Assembly: GCA_031418455.1 (NCBI GenBank)
Contig: JANOXJ010000221.1
Coordinates: 7,056-71,055 of the forward strand
Source: JANNVZ01 sp031418455
Lineage (GTDB): Bacteria; Bacteroidota; Bacteroidia; Flavobacteriales_D; Sanyastnellaceae
DNA: 64,000 nt
Direction: 5' to 3'
The position numbers and the translations under genes were made by a program. Under the pieces are notes generated by a model, which had not been told where the DNA came from, ran no database searches, and worked only from the letters and a program-made list of their open reading frames with translations. Positions 9,202-17,294 of this stretch are shown in pieces (the first letter of the stretch is position 1; each line of letters begins with the position of its first letter).

Positions 9202-12168
9202 ATGACATTGAAGCGAAGTTTTTTTTATTGGGTAATAGTTGTTTTTGGTCTTACTCCATGTGAGGTTTTGTCTCAAGCTCAAATAGTGCTGAGCGAAATA
9301 CAAATAACCAACGCTACTACTTTGGCTGATGAGGATGGTGACTATGGCGATTGGGTGGAGGTGTGGAATGCAGGCAATGAATATGCTAATCTGGAAGGAT
9401 ATTCATTAAGTGATGACACTCAAAATTTACAAAAGTGGATTTTCCCGCAATGGACAATTGCACCGAATGAGCGTGTTGTTGTTTTTGCTTCTGCAAAAAA
9501 TAGATATACAGATCCTTTGCACACAAATTTTAAGTTGAATGCAGGCGAAACAATTTTGCTTTCAAATTCAGAGTCAGAAATTTTAGTAAATGTTCAGATT
9601 CCTTCTTTGCAACTGGGCCATGTTTTTCAAACCAACGATGTAGGCAATTCTTGGTGCATAGCTACCACTGCTTCGCCTAATGCAGAGAATGTAGCTGAGT
9701 GTGCAAGCGGCTATGAAACCAAGCCCAATTTTGAAATTGAAAGTGGAGTGTACAACGGAACGCAAATGGTGGCTATATCTGCTGTAAATCCAAATGCGGA
9801 AATTAGATATACTACTGACGGTAGTTTGCCCAATGCAACGAGTGAATTGTATACAGCACCTTTAATGGTAGATGCTACAGTCACCATTTCTGCACGCTGC
9901 TTTAGCAGCTCTGCATTGCCCTCCATGGTAGAGAAAAATACTTATTTAATAAATGAATGGCAAATAGATATACCTGTAGTTTGCATAAGCACCGACCCAT
10001 ACAACCTTTGGGATTCGCTTTATGGCATATATGCTTTTGGTCCGCCTGACTATGGTGGCTATCCTTATTTCGGTGCTAATTTTTGGGAAGATTGGGAGCG
10101 CGAATCTTACATGGAATATTTTGATGTTAACCATGTGAAGCAAGTAGAAGGACCAGTGGGCTTAAAAATTCATGGTGGTTGGTCGCGAGGCAATGAACAA
10201 AAAAGTTTTAGAGTGCAATGCAAAGATCAATACGGCATGGAGTCTATGGACTATCCAATGATTGCTGATAAGCCATATATAACCTCATTTAAAGGATTTA
10301 ATTTGCGCAACGGAGGCAACGACTATTGGGGACCGCGCTTTCATGACGCACTTATGCAGCGCACACTTAAAGGAACTAATGCAGACTATATGGCCTACGA
10401 ACCTGTAGTAGTATTTCTTAATGGTGAGTACTGGGGTTTTATGGAAATGCGCGAGGTTGAAGACCAGCACTGGGTGGAAAACAATCATGGAATTAATAGT
10501 GCTGATGCATCGGTAATTAGCTACAACTATATGGGCCTTAATGTTATTAGTGGCTCTGATGAAAGTTTTTTTGAACTGCATGATTATGCTATGAACACTG
10601 ATCCTCTTGCCAGTGATTTTTATCCCACCATTAGTTCTATGCTCAATATAGAAAATTATGTGGATTACATAATAGCAGAAACATATTTCTGCAATGGCGA
10701 CTGGAGCAATGGCTGGATAAACAATACTAAGTTTTGGCATGACGATACACCAGGCGGCAAATGGAATTTTTTGCTCATGGATATGGATTTTGGAATGGGT
10801 TTGGCTGGTAATGGTCCGAATGATGATTATATAAATACAGCGGGTGATGAGGGTTGGTATACCGACCAAATTTTTTCTAAAATTATACAAAACGAAACGT
10901 TTAGAAAATACTTCATCAATAGATATGCTGATTTAATGAACTCTGCTTTTCAGCCTGAGAGAGTAAATACTATGGCCAATGAAATGCGCGATGAAATAAC
11001 ACCAATTTTTGAAAGACACTGCCAACGTTGGGGAACCGATTTTGGATCGTTGCAGTGGGCAGTAGACGGCAGGCTGGATTGGAACGCACAACGTGTTGAT
11101 GGTTCGCGCACAGTGGTGCAAAATCATTTTAATTTAGAAAATCAGGTGACAATAAATTTAGATGTGGTGCCTGCTGGTGCAGGTCGCATACACATAAGTA
11201 CTATTGAGCCCGATGAGTTAGCATATCCCTGGTCTGGTGTTTACTACAATGGTGTTCCTGTGAAAATTACTGTGGTGGCCAATCCAGGTTTTACATTTCA
11301 TCATTGGGCACCCAATGGCATATTTCCAACCGCAATTTATGTAGACCAGTTTATTACCAATTTTGAAACCAATGAATCTTTTACAGCCTATTTTGTAGGT
11401 GAACCTGCTGAGAATGCTGTGCAAGTTTCTGAGTTTATGTACAACGATGATGAAGCAAATGAAAGTGGTGACTGGATAGAGCTTCATAATACTTTAGATG
11501 TGCCCTTGGATTTGTCTAGCATGTACATCAAAGATGCAAATTATTTTAATCGTTATAATATTCCTCTTAACTTAACCATTGCTCCTAATGAATATGTGGT
11601 GATAGCGGAAAATGTAGAATTGTTTCAGGCTCAATACCCTGATGTAAATGCTGTGTTTGGTCCATTAGGTTTTAGTTTAAATAATGCTAATGATGACATT
11701 AGTCTCTTTGATTATCATGATGCGCAGGTAATAAGCATTAGTTATACTGATGAGGCTCCATGGCCATCAAATAGCGATGGTACAGGCCGTACAAATGAAT
11801 TTGATATTTCTACTAACGACCAAAACCTGGCATCCAATTGGGAGGCAGGCTGCCCTAGCGGAAGCCCTGGCGAAGAGTATGATCCAAATTGTGGAGTGGT
11901 GTATGTAGATGCATTTAATGCAGGTAGCAAAAGTGTTATATTATATCCATCGCCTGCTAATAATGAAATAAATGTGCAGCTTAGTTCTGATTTGGCTAAT
12001 AAAAATTATACATGCGAAATATTAGATGCAACTGGCAACATGGTATTAGCAACTTCTGCAAGCATGGCTCTTACCAAAATAGATATTGAAAGTTTAGCAG
12101 CGGGTATGTATGTAGTAAGAATTTTATCCAATGATTTCAATACTACACTACCATTTATAGTGGAGTGA
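9202..12168 (+). CDS. CotH-kinase/lamin-tail surface protein, T9SS type A
   Basis: ATG 9202 gives 988 residues with a good signal peptide (MTLKRSFFYW start, cleavage near LSQAQ); an in-frame TTG at 9184 lies inside the promoter box. Domains in order: lamin-tail domain (~25-125, GDYGDWVEVWNAG); chitobiase C-terminal-like domain (~165-250, EIRYTTDGSLP); CotH kinase domain (~260-600) with VGLKIHGGWSRG, KSFRVQ, LRNGGNDYWG, NGEYWGFMEMRE and NFLLMDMDFG; an InlB-B-like repeat (~640-735, NPGFTFHHWAP); a second lamin-tail domain (~740-895, ESGDWIELHNT); a type A sorting domain (ILYPSPANNEINV to LAAGMYVVRI). CotH-type kinases phosphorylate proteins in spores and secreted effectors; here the enzyme would act outside the cell. 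Substrates are unknown; the repeat protein encoded divergently is one candidate. Confidence 0.88.
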   Translation: MTLKRSFFYWVIVVFGLTPCEVLSQAQIVLSEIQITNATTLADEDGDYGDWVEVWNAGNEYANLEGYSLSDDTQNLQKWIFPQWTIAPNERVVVFASAKNRYTDPLHTNFKLNAGETILLSNSESEILVNVQIPSLQLGHVFQTNDVGNSWCIATTASPNAENVAECASGYETKPNFEIESGVYNGTQMVAISAVNPNAEIRYTTDGSLPNATSELYTAPLMVDATVTISARCFSSSALPSMVEKNTYLINEWQIDIPVVCISTDPYNLWDSLYGIYAFGPPDYGGYPYFGANFWEDWERESYMEYFDVNHVKQVEGPVGLKIHGGWSRGNEQKSFRVQCKDQYGMESMDYPMIADKPYITSFKGFNLRNGGNDYWGPRFHDALMQRTLKGTNADYMAYEPVVVFLNGEYWGFMEMREVEDQHWVENNHGINSADASVISYNYMGLNVISGSDESFFELHDYAMNTDPLASDFYPTISSMLNIENYVDYIIAETYFCNGDWSNGWINNTKFWHDDTPGGKWNFLLMDMDFGMGLAGNGPNDDYINTAGDEGWYTDQIFSKIIQNETFRKYFINRYADLMNSAFQPERVNTMANEMRDEITPIFERHCQRWGTDFGSLQWAVDGRLDWNAQRVDGSRTVVQNHFNLENQVTINLDVVPAGAGRIHISTIEPDELAYPWSGVYYNGVPVKITVVANPGFTFHHWAPNGIFPTAIYVDQFITNFETNESFTAYFVGEPAENAVQVSEFMYNDDEANESGDWIELHNTLDVPLDLSSMYIKDANYFNRYNIPLNLTIAPNEYVVIAENVELFQAQYPDVNAVFGPLGFSLNNANDDISLFDYHDAQVISISYTDEAPWPSNSDGTGRTNEFDISTNDQNLASNWEAGCPSGSPGEEYDPNCGVVYVDAFNAGSKSVILYPSPANNEINVQLSSDLANKNYTCEILDATGNMVLATSASMALTKIDIESLAAGMYVVRILSNDFNTTLPFIVE

Positions 12169-12186
12169 TAAAATTAAAATATTAGG

Positions 12187-12226
12187 TGAAAAAAAAAGAG
12201 TCTCTATAAAGGAGACTCTTTTTTTA
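12187..12226. terminator. Bidirectional intrinsic terminator
   Basis: A 9-bp stem (AAGAGTCTC with GAGACTCTT) is flanked by a long A run on the left and a T run on the right, between convergent genes ending at 12168 and 12252. Confidence 0.9.
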
Positions 12227-12251
12227 TTGATTGTAATGCGCACGTGGCGTC

Positions 12252-12785
12252 TTATTCTCCTTTTGAACTTTCGCCCACAAACTGGTCTATCTTGTTTTTA
12301 AATAGGATATTAAATGTGGTTAAAGAACCATAAATACGTGTAATGTATTGTTGCAAGTCCACTTTGTCTTCATCAGTTAGTTTGGTATGCGCATTTATCT
12401 TTTGTTCCATTACACGCAGTCTGTCGCGCAGCAAAACTATCTTATGAAAAAATGCTTCCATCGGTATCTCTTTGGGCTTAAGAGATGTGTCTTTAGGCTG
12501 GAGTAGTAGATTGCCTCCTTCCCACTTATCGCCAAGCTCTACAATCTCTGATACGTCATAATACATATCAAATACATTTTTCACAGCGTCCACTACATCT
12601 TCCAATTCTACCGTTTTGCTGCCTGCAGGTGCAGCCTCCAAAAGCTGATAACCGTCAAAACCTTTGCCCAGTTCTTTCTCGCCATGTTCTTTAAAAAAAA
12701 TACGGTATTTATAATCGTCCATACCAAAAACTACTCCTTCGCCAAATGAGGGGTGAGTAATGCGAGCGCCTATTCCAAAATTCAT
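12252..12785 (-). CDS. Conserved small protein with Tudor-like N terminus
   Basis: 177 residues, no signal peptide or membrane segment. The first ~50 residues (GARITHPSFGEGVVFG, then YRIFFKEHGEKEL) look like the short Tudor/SH3-type domain found at the C terminus of UvrD/PcrA helicases, which binds RNA polymerase or nucleic acid. The remainder is predicted helical, with a Lys/Glu-rich coiled region (~110-165, LLRDRLRVMEQKINAHTKL). I do not recognise a characterised function. It is the last gene of a leftward run rimO, KirBac channel, this gene (gaps 41 and 85 bp) and is followed by a strong terminator. The protein is probably cytoplasmic. Confidence 0.7.
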   Translation of the reverse strand: MNFGIGARITHPSFGEGVVFGMDDYKYRIFFKEHGEKELGKGFDGYQLLEAAPAGSKTVELEDVVDAVKNVFDMYYDVSEIVELGDKWEGGNLLLQPKDTSLKPKEIPMEAFFHKIVLLRDRLRVMEQKINAHTKLTDEDKVDLQQYITRIYGSLTTFNILFKNKIDQFVGESSKGE

Positions 12786-12870
12786 AATGCTATGTTTTTA
12801 TTTTTAAATAATTATGTTGGTTTAATTCTTCGGCAAAAATGTGATTCTATTTTCTTTAGCTGCAAGGTAT

Positions 12871-13803
12871 TTATACTTTTTCATACAAATGCAAATCGTT
12901 TAGATCCATAACAGCTTTTCCTTTTTCATTTATAGTAAATGCCCTAAGAAATTTTGCATCCCACACAAATTCATTAGCAGTATAGCTAAAGCGCGAATGT
13001 ACTGTTTGGTGAAACGTATCGTCAAAACCGGATATGAGAATGAGCACCTCTGCATCCAACTCTTTTAGTTGCTCTTCCGTTAGTCCATACAAGGGGCTAC
13101 TGTCATCTATTTTATGCACCAGTGTCCAGCTGAGTGGTAAGAATATGATGTGTTCTATTTCTAATTTTAAGGCAAAGTATTTTCTGTTCAATGCATCAGA
13201 ATTTGTTTCGCGCATCATGAGTATAGCGCGTGCATTCATTTCCATTAGCACATTGTTGCGCTTATTGGCTAAGCGAAACATGAGGGCCTTGCCATCTTGG
13301 TATGGAGCTATAATGGCATTGTTGCTATAGGCAAGCATAGCTTTGGGCTTGCTAAATCTGGCGTACATAAGACCGGTAGCTACTGCAAAAAACAATAGTC
13401 CGCAAAAGGCTTCAAAAGATGCTACTGTGCTGGCCAAAATTCCTTTGGGTGCTATGGAGCCATAACCCACTGTGGTAAACGTTTGTGTTGAAAAATAGAA
13501 ACAGTCCATAAAAGTTTCGAGGGCTGTTTCGCCACGCACTCCTATCAAATGCTCAGTACCTATGCCATAATACAATGCTGCAAATAGCAAACTGAAAACA
13601 ACATAGGTGATTAAAATGATTAAGAAAAAGATGGAGTTGTGTAACTGAAGGAGTTGCTGGTAAATATTGCGAAGACCACTGCTGCCATTCTTACGTACAG
13701 TGTTAAATGAGCCATCCTTGTTTATTGCACGCTGCGATTTACTGCCTATTTTTTCTCCAAAACCAGGGTCTTGTATTCTACTTTTATCTGTGATTCTAAT
13801 CAT
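12871..13803 (-). CDS. KirBac-type inward-rectifier potassium channel
   Basis: 310 residues. A charged N terminus (1-50) with the slide-helix region, TM1 (~56-80), pore helix (~95-110), selectivity filter TVGYGS (111-116) and TM2 (~122-146) are followed by an all-beta cytoplasmic domain (~150-310) typical of Kir channels (PYQDGKALMFRLANKRNN, then SWTLVHKIDDSSPLYGLT). The filter is the canonical potassium signature, so it should be an inner-membrane tetrameric potassium channel gated by its cytoplasmic domain. Length agrees with KirBac proteins. It lies 41 bp downstream of rimO and is probably co-transcribed, with no evident functional link. Confidence 0.95.
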   Translation of the reverse strand: MIRITDKSRIQDPGFGEKIGSKSQRAINKDGSFNTVRKNGSSGLRNIYQQLLQLHNSIFFLIILITYVVFSLLFAALYYGIGTEHLIGVRGETALETFMDCFYFSTQTFTTVGYGSIAPKGILASTVASFEAFCGLLFFAVATGLMYARFSKPKAMLAYSNNAIIAPYQDGKALMFRLANKRNNVLMEMNARAILMMRETNSDALNRKYFALKLEIEHIIFLPLSWTLVHKIDDSSPLYGLTEEQLKELDAEVLILISGFDDTFHQTVHSRFSYTANEFVWDAKFLRAFTINEKGKAVMDLNDLHLYEKV

Positions 13804-13844
13804 AGATGGTATTGCAAATAACTAATGATTTAAAACATTCATTA

Positions 13845-15164
13845 TTACTCTTTTATCACAGGCGTTCCCATAAGGTCGTAATGCTCTGCACTATCTATGT
13901 GCACCTCTGCAAAATCGCCCACGCGCAAGTAGCCTTTAGATTTTTCTATTACCACTTCATTGTCCACCTCAGGCGAGTCAAATTCTGTGCGACCTAGGTA
14001 ATAATCACCTTCTACTTTGTCTATCAGCACACGCATTGTCTTACCTACCTTTTCCTGATTTAGCTCAAAACTTATTTGCGATTGTGCCTCCATAATGGTG
14101 TCGGCTCGTTTCTTTTTTGTTTTAGCAGGCACATCGTCTTTTGCATTATATGCATGCGTATTTTCCTCGTGTGAGTAGGTAAATACTCCCAGACGATCGA
14201 AACGTGAGGTTTGCATCCAGTTAAGCATTTCTTCGAAATCTGCCTGAGTTTCGCCCGGGTAACCCGCTATTAGTGTAGTTCTGAGTGCTATACCGGGCAC
14301 TTTTTCGCGTATGGTTTGCACCAAAGCATCTGTTTTTTCGCGCGTTATGCCTCTTCGCATGGCTTGCAGCATGCGTGTAGTGCCGTGTTGCAGCGGCATA
14401 TCCAAATACTTGCATATGTTACTTCGCTCATTCATTACATCCAGCACATCCATAGGGAAGCCAGCAGGGAATGCGTATTGCAGCCTTATCCAGTCTATAC
14501 CCTCCACATCAGATAGTTTGCGAAGCAAATCGGCCAATTTTCTGTCTTTGTATATATCCAGACCGTAATATGTAAGGTCTTGGGCTATTAATATGAGTTC
14601 CTTAGTGCCTTGGGCTGCCAGTTTTTTGGCATTGCTTACAAGCTGGTCCATATCTGTGCTCACATGCTTGCCGCGCATAAGTGGTATGGCGCAAAAGGAG
14701 CATGGCCTGTCGCATCCTTCAGATATTTTAAAATAGGCGTAGTGTGCAGGCGTGGTCAACAATCGTTCGCCTATTAGCTCATGCTTATAGTCGGCTTTAA
14801 GTGTTTTGAGCAAACGTGGCAATTCGCGTGTGCCAAAAAATGCGTCAACTTCCGGAATGTCTTTTTCTAACTCCGGCTTGTAGCGCTCGCTTAAGCAACC
14901 GGTAACATAGAGCTTTTCTACATTGCCTTTGCCTTTCTCTTTGGCCCAGGCCAATATGGTGTTTATGCTTTGTTCCTTGGCATTTTCAATAAAACCGCAG
15001 GTGTTTATTATCACTATTTCGGCATCTTTATCTTCCGATTCGTGCTCTACACTGTACTGGTTGGCCTTTAGCTGGGCCATCATTACCTCACTGTCAAAAA
15101 TGTTTTTGGCGCACCCCAGGGTTACCACATTCACCTTATTTTTCTTTAATGTCTTGGTCTTCAT
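13845..15164 (-). CDS. rimO: Ribosomal protein S12 methylthiotransferase RimO
   Basis: A radical-SAM enzyme that adds a methylthio group to the conserved aspartate of ribosomal protein S12 (E. coli Asp88). From the ATG at 15164 it has 439 residues; the frame extends 11 codons upstream to 15197, but MKTKTLKKNKVNVV is the usual family start. The N-terminal UPF0004 domain has its three cluster cysteines (Cys18 in TLGCAKN, Cys56 in NTCGF, Cys90 in VTGCLSER). The radical-SAM motif is C151xxxC155xxC158 (CDRPCSFC). YTLIAGYPGE-like and PLQHG motifs and a C-terminal TRAM domain (~370-435) complete the family architecture. TLGCAKN followed by DSEVM separates RimO from MiaB. It heads a leftward run with the KirBac channel. 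Confidence 0.96.
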   Translation of the reverse strand: MKTKTLKKNKVNVVTLGCAKNIFDSEVMMAQLKANQYSVEHESEDKDAEIVIINTCGFIENAKEQSINTILAWAKEKGKGNVEKLYVTGCLSERYKPELEKDIPEVDAFFGTRELPRLLKTLKADYKHELIGERLLTTPAHYAYFKISEGCDRPCSFCAIPLMRGKHVSTDMDQLVSNAKKLAAQGTKELILIAQDLTYYGLDIYKDRKLADLLRKLSDVEGIDWIRLQYAFPAGFPMDVLDVMNERSNICKYLDMPLQHGTTRMLQAMRRGITREKTDALVQTIREKVPGIALRTTLIAGYPGETQADFEEMLNWMQTSRFDRLGVFTYSHEENTHAYNAKDDVPAKTKKKRADTIMEAQSQISFELNQEKVGKTMRVLIDKVEGDYYLGRTEFDSPEVDNEVVIEKSKGYLRVGDFAEVHIDSAEHYDLMGTPVIKE

Positions 15165-15300
15165 TGCTGGGGGCAAATGTCGCCACCATTTGAGCAATTT
15201 CCGCTTTGTTTTTTCATAAAATGTCCAATACCACTCTGTTTCGAAGTGTAACCTTGCTTGTGCGGACCAAGTATAAATGGCACCCTATTTCTACTATCCT

Positions 15301-17292
15301 ATGAAATACCCTGCTTTGGCAGCCATTTTTCTTATTTTGTCAAATGTGCATTTGAGCGCGCAATCTGACAGTGCCACAGCTATTTTAAGTATTCCAACTT
15401 CCAAATATTTTTCCTCTACAGAGGTTAATAATGCTATTGCCAAACATGTAACCGTTTCTAGCTTGTCTGAGCAAGATGTACGGGAAGCACCAGGTACTAT
15501 TTTGGTTTTGGACCGCCAGGAAATTCTTGCATCAGGTGCCCGCGATATAATGGAATTGTTGGCATGCATACCAGGTTTTAATTTTGCGTTGGATGTGGAT
15601 GGAGTAATTGGCCTTGGTATAAGGGGCAACTGGGCTCACGAGGGCAAATTTCTGATGATGTATAATGGTATACCCCTTAACGAATTTGATTTTGGAACAT
15701 TTGCCTTCTCTCAACGTGTCAATCTTTCTAATATTAATAGAATAGAAATTCTAAATGGGCCAGGTTCCATTATCTATGGTGGCACTGCCGCGCTAGGCAT
15801 TATTAATTTGGTTACCTTTAAGCCTGGTGAAAACGATGGCACAACTATTTCTGCTGAAAATGCTTTTACTAAGGAAGGTTTTGCAAGATTTAGAACAGGG
15901 CTTACCGGCAATCATTATTTGGGTAATGAAACCTTTGTGTCATACGATTTGTCCATGAGCCAGGGCAATAAATCAAATGCATTGTCTGAAGACGAATATG
16001 GTAGTGTTCTGAATTATAAAGATAGCACAGATATACGCTCTAGCGAAGTCTACGTGCGCATTCAAAGAAAAAATTTAGGTATTCAATACTATTCAAACGA
16101 TTATAATTTTGGTGTAGTCAGTAGCTCGTATAGAGTTCAGATGCAAACATCTGCAGCGGAGCTTATTTATGACAAAAAGCTAAACTTAAAGCACCGCTTG
16201 CAGATAAAACCGGTGTATCAATTTCAAATGCCATGGTCTTATCAAAATGCTTCAGATGCAGAGTTGAATGCTTATAATACTAATGTCAGAAAATGGAGTT
16301 TGTACACGCGGCTAGCCAGCAATTGGTCCAGAAAATTTCATTCGAGCATTGGGCTTCAATTATTTTCAACTACCAGTAAGTATGAGTTAGAAGAAGGTGT
16401 AGCTGTGCAAAATGCCAGGTCTAGTTTGCAAAAAATGAATATTGCGGCAGGCTTTGCCGATGTGAGCGCTAAGTTTAAAATTGGTAATTTCAATGCGGGT
16501 GTAAGAGGTGAAATAAATAACCAGCTGCCTGCGCAACTACTTCCCCGATTGGCATATAGCAAAGTTTTAGGTAAAGTATACATTAAGGCCTCGTATGCAT
16601 CCGCGTATAAAATACCTACTATTCAAAATTTGCTTCTTGGCCCTGCCGATACTGACTTGAAGGTAGAAAAAGTAAAACACCAGGAATTTCAGATAGGTTG
16701 TGATATTTCTAAGTACCTGTCTGCTCAGGGCAGTGTTTATAATAGCATAATTTCTAATCCTATTGTTTACTTCAGTGATACAATAAGCATAGACAATTAC
16801 TTAAACAGAACCAAAGCTGGTACCTCCGGTTTCGAATTGTCATTTAACATCCATTCAAAAAAGTTAACCGGTAATATTGGTTATTGTTATTTCAAAAATA
16901 ATGGAAGCGTTTCAGATTTTCCTGATATTGTTAATTCCAAAGGTGAAATATTAGCATTTCCAAACCATAGAGTTTGTTCATATTTAAGATATAGATATAA
17001 TGATAGCTGGGCGTTCAATTTTAGAACCATAGCGCAAAACAGAATATGCACTTACCAGATAGATGAAGAAACAGGTGCAAGCAATGAGGTGGATATACCC
17101 CGCACATTGCTATTAAGTGCTGATGTGGATTTTAGTTTTCCGGCACTACAAAGTTTTTCTTTTAGAGTAGGTATACAAAATATTCTCAATGCGAATTATT
17201 GTATTGCCAGTCCTTATAATTCCGGTGTGCCATCTATGCAAATGAATGGAAGGGAATTTAAGCTCGAACTTAAATATCAAATCACGAAATAA
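15301..17292 (+). CDS. TonB-dependent outer-membrane receptor
   Basis: ATG 15301 gives 663 residues with a clean signal peptide (MKYPALAAIFLILSNVHLSAQ); an upstream in-frame ATG at 15277 would add eight residues before it. The plug domain (~50-180) has the usual elements: EAPGTILVLDRQEI, DIMELLACIPGF, LGIRGNWAHEG, YNGIPLNE, and IEILNGPGSIIYGGTAALGI. The rest is a 22-strand-type barrel ending in aromatic strands. There is no N-terminal CarboxypepD-like extension and no SusD partner nearby, so it is not a typical polysaccharide-utilisation receptor; the substrate is unknown. Its stop is 2 bp before the start of the SiaA-like phosphatase gene, so the two are translationally coupled. Confidence 0.92.
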   Translation: MKYPALAAIFLILSNVHLSAQSDSATAILSIPTSKYFSSTEVNNAIAKHVTVSSLSEQDVREAPGTILVLDRQEILASGARDIMELLACIPGFNFALDVDGVIGLGIRGNWAHEGKFLMMYNGIPLNEFDFGTFAFSQRVNLSNINRIEILNGPGSIIYGGTAALGIINLVTFKPGENDGTTISAENAFTKEGFARFRTGLTGNHYLGNETFVSYDLSMSQGNKSNALSEDEYGSVLNYKDSTDIRSSEVYVRIQRKNLGIQYYSNDYNFGVVSSSYRVQMQTSAAELIYDKKLNLKHRLQIKPVYQFQMPWSYQNASDAELNAYNTNVRKWSLYTRLASNWSRKFHSSIGLQLFSTTSKYELEEGVAVQNARSSLQKMNIAAGFADVSAKFKIGNFNAGVRGEINNQLPAQLLPRLAYSKVLGKVYIKASYASAYKIPTIQNLLLGPADTDLKVEKVKHQEFQIGCDISKYLSAQGSVYNSIISNPIVYFSDTISIDNYLNRTKAGTSGFELSFNIHSKKLTGNIGYCYFKNNGSVSDFPDIVNSKGEILAFPNHRVCSYLRYRYNDSWAFNFRTIAQNRICTYQIDEETGASNEVDIPRTLLLSADVDFSFPALQSFSFRVGIQNILNANYCIASPYNSGVPSMQMNGREFKLELKYQITK

Positions 17293-17294
17293 AA

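Noticed and set aside
10285..10890. A 201-codon minus-strand frame inside the CotH gene
   Set aside because: It lies antisense to the well-supported CotH kinase domain and has a His/Ile/Tyr-rich composition typical of antisense shadows.
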